A stretch of DNA of 64,000 nucleotides from Streptomyces ruber. GTDB lineage: Bacteria; Actinomycetota; Actinomycetes; Streptomycetales; Streptomycetaceae. The position numbers and the translations under genes are program-made. The notes under the pieces were generated by a model, which did not search any database, was not told the DNA's origin, and worked only from the letters and a program-made list of their open reading frames with translations. Shown piece by piece: positions 22,674-30,945 of the stretch. How positions within the stretch are numbered: position 1 is the stretch's first letter; every line of letters begins with the position of its first letter. The DNA is taken from contig NZ_BMQK01000003.1 in assembly GCF_014648075.1 (NCBI RefSeq), positions 372,001-436,000 of the forward strand, in the 5' to 3' direction.

Positions 22674-23882
22674 ATGACAGCTCGTCACCAGCGCACCCTC
22701 GGCCGCCGCAAGATGCTTTTCGCCCTGGGCGGCGCGGCCGTGGCCGTCCCCGCCGTCGCCGCGGTGGCCCCCCACGCCCTCGCGGGCCAGACCGGGAACG
22801 GGAACGCGCGCACGAAGGCCGCGGCGGGTGCCCTTCCGCTGACGATCGTCAACGACAGCGGCTCGTTCGACAACGCGTCCGTGCACGTCTACGTCGTGGG
22901 CAACCAGGACGGCAAGCAGGTGCGGCTGACGCCCGAGGGGACGCTCGCGCCGATCTCCGCCTCCGACAACGGCGCGGACGGCTTCACCGACTACGCGATC
23001 AGCCTGGCGGGCAGCGGCGAGACGAACATCTCGCTGCCCTACATGTCGGGCCGGATCTACGTGGCGCTGGGACAGAAGCTCAAGTTCAAGGCGGTCACGG
23101 ACGGCAACGGCAACGCGGCCCTGCAGTACCCGGCGGGCTGGGTGACGTCCGACCCCAACTACGGGGTGCTCCACGACTGCGCCGAGTTCACCTACAACTC
23201 GGCCGGCATGTTCTGCAACACGACCATGGTCGACATGTTCAGCGTGCCGCTCGCCATCCGGCTGACCGGCTCCCGGGACCAGACGACGGGCACCCTGCGC
23301 GACGGCGGACGCGCGGCCGCCTTCGAGGCCGTACGGCGGGCCGAGGGCTTCGCGGACCTGGTGGTGGACGACACCCGCATCATCGCCCCCGGTCACGGAC
23401 TCGACGCCGGCATCTTCGCCAAGGACTACCTCGCCCCGTACATCGACGAGGTGTGGAGCACCTACACGGGCAAGGACCTCACCGTCACCACCAACGCGGG
23501 CACCTTCACCGGCCGGGTGCGCGGGGACCGGTTCACCTTCGACGGGCCCGCCGCGGTCTCGTTCGCCAAGCCGTCCACCCGGGACGTCCTGTTCTGCGAC
23601 GGCAATCTCGCCGCCCCCAACGACGGCACCACCGGCCCCGTGGCCGCGGTCCTCGGCGCCGGGTTCAACCGCTCGACCCTGATCAGCCACCCGGCCCAGC
23701 CCACGACCGACGCCTCGGCCTTCTACCGGACGGCCCTGACCAACCACTACTCGAAGGCGATCCACGAGGCCACCGAGGACGGCCGGGCGTACGGCTTCGC
23801 CTTCGACGACGTGGCCGACTTCGCCTCGTACATCCAGGACACGGCGCCCACCGGCGTCCGGCTGACGCTCACGGCGTTCTGA
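22674..23882 (+). CDS. Glycoside hydrolase family 64 beta-1,3-glucanase
   Basis: A 402-residue secreted GH64 enzyme that would release laminaripentaose from beta-1,3-glucan. The N terminus has a Tat-type leader, LGRRKMLFALGGAAVAVPAV, ending near ALAG. The mature protein starts with LPLTIVNDSGSFDNASVHVYVVG, the thaumatin-like barrel of the family; PNYGVLHDCAEFTYN near residue 160 and NTTMVDMFSVPLAIRL near 185 hold the conserved acidic residues. FYRTALTNHYSKAIHEATED near the end is the family block. No extra binding module. The ATG at 22674 has AAGGAG upstream. A LacI-type operator lies in the leader, and a 23-bp hairpin follows. Confidence 0.9.
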   Translation: MTARHQRTLGRRKMLFALGGAAVAVPAVAAVAPHALAGQTGNGNARTKAAAGALPLTIVNDSGSFDNASVHVYVVGNQDGKQVRLTPEGTLAPISASDNGADGFTDYAISLAGSGETNISLPYMSGRIYVALGQKLKFKAVTDGNGNAALQYPAGWVTSDPNYGVLHDCAEFTYNSAGMFCNTTMVDMFSVPLAIRLTGSRDQTTGTLRDGGRAAAFEAVRRAEGFADLVVDDTRIIAPGHGLDAGIFAKDYLAPYIDEVWSTYTGKDLTVTTNAGTFTGRVRGDRFTFDGPAAVSFAKPSTRDVLFCDGNLAAPNDGTTGPVAAVLGAGFNRSTLISHPAQPTTDASAFYRTALTNHYSKAIHEATEDGRAYGFAFDDVADFASYIQDTAPTGVRLTLTAF

Positions 23883-23889
23883 CCGCGGG

Positions 23890-23939
23890 ACATGACGGAG
23901 GGGCCCGGCCGGTGCACCGGCCGGGCCCCTCCGTCATGT
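23890..23939. terminator. Bidirectional terminator, perfect 23-bp stem
   Basis: Arms 23890-23912 and 23917-23939 are exact complements around TGCA. It sits between the convergent GH64 gene (stop 23882) and the siderophore-binding protein gene (stop 23942). Confidence 0.9.
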
Positions 23940-23941
23940 GC

Positions 23942-24976
23942 CTACTTCAGCGCGTCGGCGAACAGCGGCACGACCTTGTCGAGCGCGTAGCCGATGGACA
24001 GCACCGAGTTGGTGGCGAACGCCTGGCTGATGTCGGAGTCGTCCAGGACGACGTCGCGCCCGTCCTTCACCGCCGGCAGCGCCTTGTACAGCGGGTCGTC
24101 CGAGATCTTCGAGGCGTCGATGCCGATCGGCGCCATCACCATCAGGTCCGCGTCGAGCTTCTGCAGGTTCTCCTCCGAGACCGTCACGGAGAAGCCCTCG
24201 CCGGCCTCGGCCTCGATCTCGGGGTTGTTCTCGAACCCGAGCTGCTCGACGAAGTCGACCCGGTCCGTGCCGTGGACGTAGGCGCCCCAGCCGGCCGAGG
24301 TGCGCGACCCCACGGTGATGGTCCTGCCCTTGAACTCCGGGTGCTCCTCGGCCGCGGCCGTGAACTTCTTCTCGGTGTCGGCGACGAGCTTCTCGCCCTC
24401 GTCGGCGACGCCGAGCGCCTGGGCGACCATGGTGGTCTGCTGCTTCCAGCCGGTCTTGTACTGGTCGCCGCCCTCGGGGACGCCGATGGTCGGCGCGATC
24501 TTGCTCAGTGTGTCGTACCGCGTCCGGTCGCCGCTGGACTTGGTGTCGAGGATCAGGTCGGGCTTGAGCGCCGCGATCTTCTCGTACTCGGGCTCCAGGG
24601 TGCCGATCGTCTCGGGGCTCTTGTCGTAGAGGTCCTTCGCCCACGGGCCGACACCGTCGCCGCCGAAGGCCAGCCAGTCGCTCTGGCCGACCGGCTGCAC
24701 GCCGAGGGCCAGGGCGGTCTCGGCGTCGCCCCAGCCGAGCGCGACGACCCGCTTGGGCTCGGACTCGACGGTGACGGTGCCGAACTTCGTCTCGACCTTC
24801 GCGGGGAAGGCGCCGGAGGAGTCCGAGGAGCCGGCCGGGGCCGAGGAGCCGGCGGCGTCGGCCGAGTCGTCGGAGGAGCCGCAGGCCGCGAGCGCGCCGA
24901 GGAGGGCGACGGCCGTGGTGCCGGTGGCCAGGCGCCGCAGACCACGGCCGCCGGGGAGGGAGAGATGCGCGAACAT
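23942..24976 (-). CDS. Fe-siderophore ABC transporter substrate-binding lipoprotein
   Basis: A 344-residue FecB/FhuD-type binding protein. The lipobox is LGALAACGSS (Cys near residue 25), followed by a Ser/Asp-rich linker, then the bilobed domain: VTVESEPKRVVALGWGDAETALALG, EKIAALKPDLILDT and LDADLMVMAPIGID are the usual blocks of class III periplasmic-binding proteins. It would capture ferric siderophore outside the membrane. I took the ATG at 24976 (MFAHLSL), which gives a proper lipoprotein signal; an in-frame GTG 24 bases upstream is possible. It is the last gene of the four-gene import operon, placed after the ATPase gene rather than first as is more common, and separated from it by a repeat-rich 89-base gap. 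Confidence 0.92.
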   Translation of the reverse strand: MFAHLSLPGGRGLRRLATGTTAVALLGALAACGSSDDSADAAGSSAPAGSSDSSGAFPAKVETKFGTVTVESEPKRVVALGWGDAETALALGVQPVGQSDWLAFGGDGVGPWAKDLYDKSPETIGTLEPEYEKIAALKPDLILDTKSSGDRTRYDTLSKIAPTIGVPEGGDQYKTGWKQQTTMVAQALGVADEGEKLVADTEKKFTAAAEEHPEFKGRTITVGSRTSAGWGAYVHGTDRVDFVEQLGFENNPEIEAEAGEGFSVTVSEENLQKLDADLMVMAPIGIDASKISDDPLYKALPAVKDGRDVVLDDSDISQAFATNSVLSIGYALDKVVPLFADALK

Positions 24977-24996
24977 GCTCGTTCTTTCTGTCCGTG

Positions 24997-25083
24997 TCAC
25001 TGAGAGATCACTGAGAATCACTGAGAGATCGCTGTGAGCTCACTGGGAGAGCTCACCGGGAGAGCTCACCGGGAGAGCTCACC
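24997..25083. repeat. Short tandem repeats between the ATPase and binding-protein genes
   Basis: Two repeat types stand side by side. TCACTGAGA-like units recur at about 11-12 base spacing in 24997-25030. Then the 13-mer GGGAGAGCTCACC occurs three times without gaps (25045-25057, 25058-25070, 25071-25083). The last copy runs into the end of the ATPase gene and encodes its final residues. GAGCTC within each unit is palindromic. Confidence 0.85.
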
Positions 25084-25893
25084 GGGGAGCGAAGGGCCGG
25101 CGTGGTGCCGGCCGAGGGGAACGACCATCGGTGTGCCGGACGCCGGGTCCGGGATCACCGTGGAGCGCAGTCCGAACACCTCGCGCACCAGCGACTCGGT
25201 GACGACGTCGGAGGGCGCGCCCTCGGCGACGACGCGTCCCGCCTTCATGGCGATCAGGTGGTCGGCGTAGCGGCAGGCCATGTTCAGGTCGTGCAGCACG
25301 ACGGCGAGGGTGACGCCGCGGTCCCGGTTGAGGTCGGTCAGCAGGTCCAGCACGTCGAGCTGGTGGCTGATGTCCAGGTAGGTGGTGGGTTCGTCGAGGA
25401 GGAGGATGTCCGTCTCCTGGGCGAGGGCCATCGCGATCCACACGCGCTGGCGCTGGCCGCCGGACAGCTCGTCCACGGACCGGTCGGCGAGGTCCAGCAC
25501 GTCGGTGGCGAGCATGGCCGCGGCGACGGCCTCGCTGTCGGCCGCCGTCCAGCGGCGGAACCAGCCCTGGTGCGGGTAACGGCCGCGGCCGACGAGGTCG
25601 GAGACGGTGATGGCGTCGGGCGCCAGCGGCGTCTGCGGCAGCACACCGAGGGCGGAGGCCACCTGTCTGGTGGGCGTCGCGTGGATGTCCCTGCCGTCCA
25701 GGAGGACCTGGCCCGCCGTCGGGGCCAGCAGCCGTGCCATGGCCCGCAGCAGCGTGGACTTGCCGCAGGCGTTCGGGCCGACGACGACGGTGAAGCGCCC
25801 GGGCGGCAGGTCCACGTCGAGACCGGAGATGATCTCGCGCTCTCCGTAGCCGAGACCGAGGTCGCGGGTCTGGAGGGTGTGCTGGGACGTCAC
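25066..25893 (-). CDS. Fe-siderophore ABC transporter ATP-binding protein
   Basis: A 275-residue FecE/FepC-type ATPase. Walker A is GPNACGKSTLL near residue 40, the signature motif is DELSGGQRQRVWIAMAL, Walker B is ILLLDEPTTYLDI, and the switch histidine is in VVLHDLNMACRY. The GTG at 25893 has AAGGAG seven bases upstream. It energises the two permeases encoded just upstream. The last residues (GPSLPGELSR) are encoded by a 13-base tandem repeat, so the C-terminal end may vary between strains. Confidence 0.94.
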   Translation of the reverse strand: MTSQHTLQTRDLGLGYGEREIISGLDVDLPPGRFTVVVGPNACGKSTLLRAMARLLAPTAGQVLLDGRDIHATPTRQVASALGVLPQTPLAPDAITVSDLVGRGRYPHQGWFRRWTAADSEAVAAAMLATDVLDLADRSVDELSGGQRQRVWIAMALAQETDILLLDEPTTYLDISHQLDVLDLLTDLNRDRGVTLAVVLHDLNMACRYADHLIAMKAGRVVAEGAPSDVVTESLVREVFGLRSTVIPDPASGTPMVVPLGRHHAGPSLPGELSR

Positions 25894-26003
25894 CGTCGTC
25901 TCCTTGTCGGGCTCGGGCACGGGCCCGTCTCTTCTCGTGGCCGGGGAGGGCAGGGATGTGGTGGATGCGGTGGGTGTACCGGCTGCGGTGGATGCGCTCA
26001 CGG

Positions 26004-27209
26004 TCAGCCGCCCCTGCCCACGCGGTTGGCCCGGGAGAGCAGCCACAGCAGGTACGGCGCCCCGATGATGCTCGTGACGACGCCCACGGGGAGCTGGGTG
26101 GACGGCAGCATGTGCTGGGCGGCGAAGTCGGCGAGGCAGACCAGCGCCGCGCCGGTCAGGGCGGAGGGCACCAGGGCCGCCCCGTGACCGGGCAGCAGCC
26201 GGCGCGCGATCGGCGGGCTGACGAAGGCCACGAAGCCGATGGGGCCCGCCGCCGCCGTCCCGACGCCGACGAGGGCGGTGGCGCACGCCAGCAGGGCGAG
26301 GCGGCTGCGCTCGACCCGGGCGCCGAGGCCGCCGGCCGCGTCGTCGCCGAGCTGGAGCGGCCCGAGGCCACGGGAGGCGATCAGGGTCAGCGGCACCAGG
26401 ACGGCCGCGCAGCCGAGCAGGGGCCAGAGGTGGACCCAGGAGCGGCCGTTCAGACTGCCGGTCAGCCACAGGAACGCGTTCTGCGCCTCGGTGACCTCCG
26501 CCCGGGTCATCAGGTACGAGCGCAGGCTGATCAGTCCGGTGCCCACACCGATGCCGATGAGCACGAACCGGCCGCCGCTGACCCCGCCCCGCCAGGCCAG
26601 CACGTAGATGAGGGTGCCGGCCAGCAACGCGCCCGCCAGGGCCCCGCCGGACAGGGCCAGACCGCTGAGGCCGAACGCCATCGAGGACAGGACGGCGGCG
26701 GCGCTGGCCCCGGAGGTGACGCCGATGACGTCGGGGGAGGCCAGGGGATTGCGCAGCAGCGCCTGGAAGACGGCTCCGGACAGGCCGAAGCAGCAGCCGA
26801 TGACGAGGGCGAGCAGGGCCCTGGGCAGCCGCAGCTCGTGGATGACGAACCGGCTTCCCGGGTCGCCGCCCCCGGTGAGGACGGCGAGCACGTCCGCCAG
26901 GGGGACGTCGATGTCGCCGATCGTGAGGGACAGCAGCAGGGCGGCCAGCGCGACGACGGCCAGGACCAGGCAGACGACGGTGAAGCGGACCCGGCGGCCG
27001 CGGTGCAGCCGGCCGACGCGAGCGACGGCGTCCGCGGCGGCGGTACGGGTGACGGCGGCCGCCGCCCGCTCGGCTGCGCCGGTGGTTCCGGTGGTTCCGG
27101 TGGTTCCGGTGGCCTCGGTGCTCTCGTCGGCCATGATGCTTCTGGAGCTCTCGGTGGTCTTGGTGCTCTCGGTGTTTTCGGTGTTCTCGGTGCTGTCGGT
27201 GCGGGTCAC
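26004..27209 (-). CDS. Fe-siderophore ABC transporter permease (second)
   Basis: A 401-residue FecCD-family permease with about ten membrane helices, beginning near residue 65 (VVCLVLAVVALAALLLSLTI). LRLPRALLALVIGCCFGLSG, ALLRNPLASPDVIGVTSGAS and GPIGFVAFVSPPIARRLLPG are the family blocks; the last includes the loop that contacts the ATPase. The first 50 residues are an odd hydrophilic head of Ser/Thr/Glu/Asn repeats (TENTENTESTKTTESS and TGTTGTTGTTGAA) encoded by 9-base tandem repeats. The GTG at 27209 overlaps the stop of the first permease (GTGA). An ATG 30 codons downstream (MADESTEA) is an alternative start that would skip most of the repeats. Confidence 0.92.
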   Translation of the reverse strand: MTRTDSTENTENTESTKTTESSRSIMADESTEATGTTGTTGTTGAAERAAAAVTRTAAADAVARVGRLHRGRRVRFTVVCLVLAVVALAALLLSLTIGDIDVPLADVLAVLTGGGDPGSRFVIHELRLPRALLALVIGCCFGLSGAVFQALLRNPLASPDVIGVTSGASAAAVLSSMAFGLSGLALSGGALAGALLAGTLIYVLAWRGGVSGGRFVLIGIGVGTGLISLRSYLMTRAEVTEAQNAFLWLTGSLNGRSWVHLWPLLGCAAVLVPLTLIASRGLGPLQLGDDAAGGLGARVERSRLALLACATALVGVGTAAAGPIGFVAFVSPPIARRLLPGHGAALVPSALTGAALVCLADFAAQHMLPSTQLPVGVVTSIIGAPYLLWLLSRANRVGRGG

Positions 27210-28279
27210 AGTCCCACCTGCCCACGCCGACGGACCAGCCAGATGAAGGGCACACAACCCACGGCGGCGGTGACGACACCCACCTGGACCTCGCCCGGCG
27301 GGGCGATGACCCGGCCGACGACGTCCGCGACCAGCAGCAGGACGGGGGCGAGCAGCGCGCTGTAGGGGAGCAGCCAGCGGTGGTCGGGCCCGGTGAACAG
27401 CCGGACCGCGTGCGGCACCGCGAGGCCGACGAAGCCGATGGGCCCGGCGACCGCGGTGGCCGCGCCGCACAGCAGGACCGTGCTCACGGCGCCCAGCAGC
27501 CGGGCCACGCCGACCCGCTGGCCGAGACCGCGGGCGACGTCGTCGCCGAGGGCGAGGCCGTTGAGCCGGGGTCCGAGGAACAGCGCCAGCACGCCGCCGG
27601 CCACGACGAAGGGCAGCGCCTGGAGGAGGACGTCGAGATCACGGCCGTCCAGGGCGCCGACCTGCCAGAACCGGAACTGGTCGTACGTGAGGCTGTCGGT
27701 CAGCAGGATGGTGTCGGTGAGGGAGACGAGCAGCCCGGTGGCGGCGGCCCCGGCGAGCGCGAGCTTGACCGGTGTGGCGCCCTCGCGGCCGAAGCTGGCC
27801 ACTCCGTAGACGAGCCCGGCCGCCACACAGGCGCCGAGGAATCCGAACCAGATGTACTGCGCGGGCTCGGTCAGCGACAGCACGCTCATGGCGAAGACGA
27901 CGGCGACGGCCGCGCCCGAGTTGATGCCGAGCAGGGTCGGGTCCGCGAGCGGGTTGCGCGTGACACCCTGCATCACGGCGCCCGCCAGGCCGAGCGCCAC
28001 CCCGGCCAGCAGGCCGGCGAGGGTGCGCGGCACCCGGACCTCCTGGACGACGAGCTGACCCCGTACGGAGAGGTCGGGGTGGAGCACGCCGGCCCAGACG
28101 TCGTGCAGGGACACGTCGCCGGACCCGACGACGAGGCTGAGGACGGTCGCTCCCAGCAGGATCGCGGCGAGGACCACGAGCCCGGCCGTGAGCGCCGTGC
28201 CGTTGTGCCGCCGCCGGGGTGCGGTGTCCTTCTCGGCGGGCGCGGGCGGGGTGCCCGGGGCGGCCGTCGTCGCGGTCAT
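27206..28279 (-). CDS. Fe-siderophore ABC transporter permease (first)
   Basis: A 357-residue FecCD-family permease. After a 30-residue Ala/Pro/Arg-rich head come about ten membrane helices starting with LTAGLVVLAAILLGATVLSL. VQEVRVPRTLAGLLAGVALG, GVTRNPLADPTLLGINSGAA and GPIGFVGLAVPHAVRLFTGP are the hallmark blocks. It forms the heterodimeric channel with the next gene product. The ATG at 28279 is the first gene of the operon, and a near-perfect iron box lies 120 bases upstream, so transcription should be repressed by iron-loaded DmdR/IdeR. Confidence 0.93.
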   Translation of the reverse strand: MTATTAAPGTPPAPAEKDTAPRRRHNGTALTAGLVVLAAILLGATVLSLVVGSGDVSLHDVWAGVLHPDLSVRGQLVVQEVRVPRTLAGLLAGVALGLAGAVMQGVTRNPLADPTLLGINSGAAVAVVFAMSVLSLTEPAQYIWFGFLGACVAAGLVYGVASFGREGATPVKLALAGAAATGLLVSLTDTILLTDSLTYDQFRFWQVGALDGRDLDVLLQALPFVVAGGVLALFLGPRLNGLALGDDVARGLGQRVGVARLLGAVSTVLLCGAATAVAGPIGFVGLAVPHAVRLFTGPDHRWLLPYSALLAPVLLLVADVVGRVIAPPGEVQVGVVTAAVGCVPFIWLVRRRGQVGL

Positions 28280-28400
28280 GAGGCACCGGCCCCGCTCGGT
28301 GTGCCGAGCGGGGAGAGCGGGGGGCCAAAACGCATGTCTTCGTTCCTCATCGCTCCGAGAACGTGCAGGACAACGACCTGGAGCGACCACTTCCGAGCTA

Positions 28401-28419
28401 TTAGGTAAGGCGAACCTAA
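28401..28419. promoter_or_regulatory. Iron box (DmdR1/IdeR operator)
   Basis: TTAGGTAAGGCGAACCTAA matches the 19-base consensus TTAGGTTAGGCTAACCTAA at 17 positions. It lies between the importer operon (start 28279, -) and the PPOX gene (start 28530, +), in an AT-rich interval where the promoters must be, so it should repress at least the importer when iron is plentiful. Confidence 0.93.
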
Positions 28420-28529
28420 CACCAGATAATGTGTAAAGCGCAACAGCGGGGGCGGCCGGGGCCGTGACACCGCGATCGGAAGCGAGGTCGCACGGGACGC
28501 GTCCCGCGGCACGGACCCAGGGAGTTGGC

Positions 28530-29093
28530 TTGCCTAGCACGATGGATGCGACTGCGAACCGGAGCGGTGGTGCCCTCACGGAGGGCTTCGTGGAGCTGCG
28601 CTCGGCCGACGAGCTGCGCGAACTCCTCGGGGAGCCGCACCCCATCGTGATCGACAAGGTCCACCCCGAGCTCACCGACGACGACCGGGACATGCTGGCC
28701 CGCTCGCCGTTCTGCCTGCTGGCGACGTCGGACCGGTACGGCAACTGCGACGTGTCACCGCGCGGCGACGCCCCGGGTTTCACCCACGTCCTCGACGCCG
28801 GCACGCTCGCCCTGCCGGACCGTCCGGGCAACCGGCGCGGCGACAGCTTCCACAACATCCTCGACAACCCGCACGCCGGACTGCTCTACCTGATTCCCGG
28901 CGGCAAAGAGGTGCTGCGCATCAACGGCCGTGCCCGCATCCTGACCGACGCGCCGTTCTTCGACGACATGACGGTGGCGGGCCGCCGCCCACTGCTCGCG
29001 CTGCTCCTGGAGATCGACGAGATCTACCTCCACTGCCCGCAGTCCCTGCGGCGCTCGGGCGTGTGGAACCCGGAGACCTGGCTGAAGGACTGA
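28530..29093 (+). CDS. FMN-dependent PPOX protein, MSMEG_1061-like
   Basis: A 187-residue split-barrel flavoprotein of the pyridoxamine-phosphate-oxidase superfamily. The barrel starts with RSPFCLLATSDRYGNCDVSP near residue 65; RRGDSFHNILDNPHAGLLYL and EVLRINGRARILTD follow. The C terminus EIYLHCPQSLRRSGVWNPETW, with LHC near the end, is characteristic of the MSMEG_1061 group. The start TTG at 28530 is preceded by GGGAG with five bases spacing; an ATG four codons later is the alternative. It is divergent from the siderophore importer across the iron box, so it may be iron-controlled; a role in siderophore-iron reduction is a reasonable but unproven guess. Confidence 0.87.
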   Translation: MPSTMDATANRSGGALTEGFVELRSADELRELLGEPHPIVIDKVHPELTDDDRDMLARSPFCLLATSDRYGNCDVSPRGDAPGFTHVLDAGTLALPDRPGNRRGDSFHNILDNPHAGLLYLIPGGKEVLRINGRARILTDAPFFDDMTVAGRRPLLALLLEIDEIYLHCPQSLRRSGVWNPETWLKD

Positions 29094-29321
29094 CGTCGGC
29101 CCCGGACCGGAACCGCGTGGTGGACGGGGAGCCCCACGGCCGCGGGGCCCCGCCGCCGGTGCGGCGGTTGTCCGCGGCCGTGGCCTCGATCGCGGCGGCG
29201 GGTGTGGCCCTGCCGCACGCTCAGAGTGCCGGTCGGCGGGGCCGGGACCGACGTCGGTCCCAGGTCGGGACCTAGCGATGAACCAGGGCCCCACGGCCGC
29301 GGGTGCCGCGCTGCCGCGCGC
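29094..29321. repeat. Convergent gap with partial duplication and an 18-base palindrome
   Basis: GGGACCGACGTCGGTCCC (29244-29261) is a perfect palindrome that can act as a terminator for both convergent genes. The stretch 29199-29239 (…GCTCAGAGTGCCGGTCGGCGG) repeats, at roughly 80-85% identity, the 29301-29342 stretch that encodes the end of the downstream minus-strand gene. A GCCCCACGGCCGCGGG block occurs at about 29131 and again at about 29287. This looks like an old tandem duplication. Confidence 0.6.
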
Positions 29322-29849
29322 TCAGGCGTGCCGGTCGGCGGTGTCGTCCAGGGCGTCGCGCATGCGGTGCATGCGTCGGATCTGGACGCCGCCGTACCAG
29401 GACAGCCAGCCGATGAAGACCACGCTCAGCAGCGCGAGGCCGACCGTCTCGCGCGGGCCGAACGTGACCGCGGTCATCGCCGTCGTGGCACCGAAGAGCA
29501 CGACGAGCGTCACCAGGGCGGGGACGCGGTGCCGCATCCGGTGCAGCCGCTGCCCGATCAGATCGCGCATGGCCTCCCGCTCCGCCGGTTCCGCGGGCAC
29601 CTCGCCCTTGCGCAGCTTGGCGTCGAGGGAGACCAGCCGGTTCGTCGTCCCGCCGGCCGCCCGCTTCTCCTTGCGCCGGAAGAAGACCAGGACGCCCACC
29701 CCGCCCACGGAGGCGGAAGCGGTCCGGAAGAGGGCGGACGACGCCGACTCGCCCGGGAAAATGATCAGCACCAGGGCGCTCGCGGCCAGGACCGACAGGG
29801 CGACCTGCAGCCAGGGGCGCTCGGCCAGGAAGGTGTTGACTCTCTCCAT
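29322..29849 (-). CDS. Membrane protein with three or four hydrophobic segments
   Basis: A 175-residue integral membrane protein with no recognised family. Hydrophobic segments are at about 13-31 (LQVALSVLAASALVLIIFP), 37-57, 108-130 (VPALVTLVVLFGATTAMTAV) and 135-152 (TVGLALLSVVFIGWLSWYGG). A basic cytosolic loop (RRKEKRAAGG, then a Glu/Arg-rich helix) separates the two halves. The ATG at 29849 is preceded by AGGCGG. It lies eight bases downstream of the small membrane protein gene at 29858, so the two are one operon and may form a complex. Confidence 0.7.
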   Translation of the reverse strand: MERVNTFLAERPWLQVALSVLAASALVLIIFPGESASSALFRTASASVGGVGVLVFFRRKEKRAAGGTTNRLVSLDAKLRKGEVPAEPAEREAMRDLIGQRLHRMRHRVPALVTLVVLFGATTAMTAVTFGPRETVGLALLSVVFIGWLSWYGGVQIRRMHRMRDALDDTADRHA

Positions 29850-29857
29850 CGTGCCGC

Positions 29858-30121
29858 CTACCGCCCCGGCGCCGTGCGTCGCGTGGCGGTGACGCGCAGG
29901 GCCGTGATCAGGACCAGCAGCACCCAGGCCACGGCCGCGTAGGCCCACGCGGTGGTGCCTCGCACCACCCCGACCGCGCTCCAGACCGACCAGATCGCCA
30001 GGACCATGAGCAGCGCGGTCCAGGCGATGTCCCCGATCCGGGCGCGCAGCTGTGCCCGCTGCCGGGTCCCGGGTTCGAGTTCCCCCAGCTCGGACGCCTG
30101 TGCAGTCTCCTGATGCACCAC
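29858..30121 (-). CDS. Small two-pass membrane protein
   Basis: An 87-residue protein with a hydrophilic N-terminal helix (QASELGELEPGTRQRAQLRA) and two membrane segments (IAWTALLMVLAIWSVWSAVG and AWAYAAVAWVLLVLITALRV), ending in a basic tail. Two adjacent GTG codons (30121 and 30118) are candidate starts; GGAGG lies six bases before the first. Longer frames upstream pass through the ribosome-binding site. Co-transcribed with the membrane protein gene at 29322. Family and function are unknown. Confidence 0.62.
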   Translation of the reverse strand: MVHQETAQASELGELEPGTRQRAQLRARIGDIAWTALLMVLAIWSVWSAVGVVRGTTAWAYAAVAWVLLVLITALRVTATRRTAPGR

Positions 30122-30345
30122 GGATCTCCTCCCCTTCCCTTGCGTGTGCGGAGACTCCTCGTGTATCCCGTGCGGCACCCGGCATGCGGGTCAAGTGCCG
30201 GGGCAGATGCGGAAGTTGGTGTTCCGGTGAGGGCGGGCCACCGCACGCGCCTCACCGTGCCGCCCCCGCCGAGATGCGGTGACCGCGCCCGCGTCCGACG
30301 CTGGAAGTCGGGGACCCACGGCGACCCACGGCGAAAGGGACCACG

Positions 30346-30573
30346 ATGACCTCGGACAAGAAGCTCGGCAAGGGCGACAAGGTCTCCTGGAGCAGTCACG
30401 GAGAGGATGTCGGCGGCACGGTCGAGAGGAAGATCACTAAGCGCACGAAGGCGTCGGGGCGGACGGTGGACGCGTCGTCCGAGGACCCGCAGTACGAGGT
30501 GCGCAGCGACCGGTCCGGGAAGACCGCCGTCCACAAGCCCGGGGCCCTGAGGAAGAGGGGCAAGTCGTCGTGA
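30346..30573 (+). CDS. DUF2945 (hypervirulence-associated TUDOR-like) protein
   Basis: A 75-residue protein of the DUF2945 type. KGDKVSWSSHGEDVGGTVER followed by DPQYEVRSDRSGKTAVHKPGAL is the family's small beta-barrel, recently described as TUDOR-like in hypervirulence-associated proteins. It is highly basic and probably binds nucleic acid or protein (inference). The ATG at 30346 follows AAGGGA. Its stop overlaps the GTG start of the DUF3140 gene, so both are translated together; these two families often occur side by side. Confidence 0.82.
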   Translation: MTSDKKLGKGDKVSWSSHGEDVGGTVERKITKRTKASGRTVDASSEDPQYEVRSDRSGKTAVHKPGALRKRGKSS

Positions 30574-30941
30574 CCAAGGACAAGGACAAGGGCAAGGGCA
30601 ACGACAAGGACGACGGCCGAGACAGGACGATCAGCCAGTTCAACGACGCCGTCAACATGTCGCCGAGCGAGCTGGAGAAGTGGCTGGAGACGGACCAGTC
30701 GAAGAGCGTGGGGTGGAGCAAGGACGGCGGGGAGAGCGTCGGTCACGCCGAGGGACGGTGCATCATCGAACTGAAGCACAAGAAGAAGGGCGACCTCGAC
30801 GACGACGACGTCGCCCACATGCGCAAGGTCGTCGGCTATGTCCACCGCCACATGGCGCAGCGGCCCGGCGGGGACGTCAAGGAGACGCCATGGCGCTACA
30901 GCCTGATGAACTGGGGACACGACCCGGTCAAGGCGAAGTAG
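30570..30941 (+). CDS. DUF3140 protein
   Basis: A 123-residue protein of the DUF3140 family. After a Lys/Asp-rich head comes FNDAVNMSPSELEKWLETDQ near residue 25, then SVGWSKDGGESVGHAEGRCI, and ending HMRKVVGYVHRHMAQRP and TPWRYSLMNWGHDP. These are the family blocks and resemble a DNA-binding or plasmid-associated SAP-like helix set; the function is not known. The GTG at 30570 overlaps the upstream stop by four bases (GTGA). No clear terminator follows; a 19-base direct repeat is found just after the stop. Confidence 0.8.
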   Translation: MTKDKDKGKGNDKDDGRDRTISQFNDAVNMSPSELEKWLETDQSKSVGWSKDGGESVGHAEGRCIIELKHKKKGDLDDDDVAHMRKVVGYVHRHMAQRPGGDVKETPWRYSLMNWGHDPVKAK

Positions 30942-30945
30942 ACCT

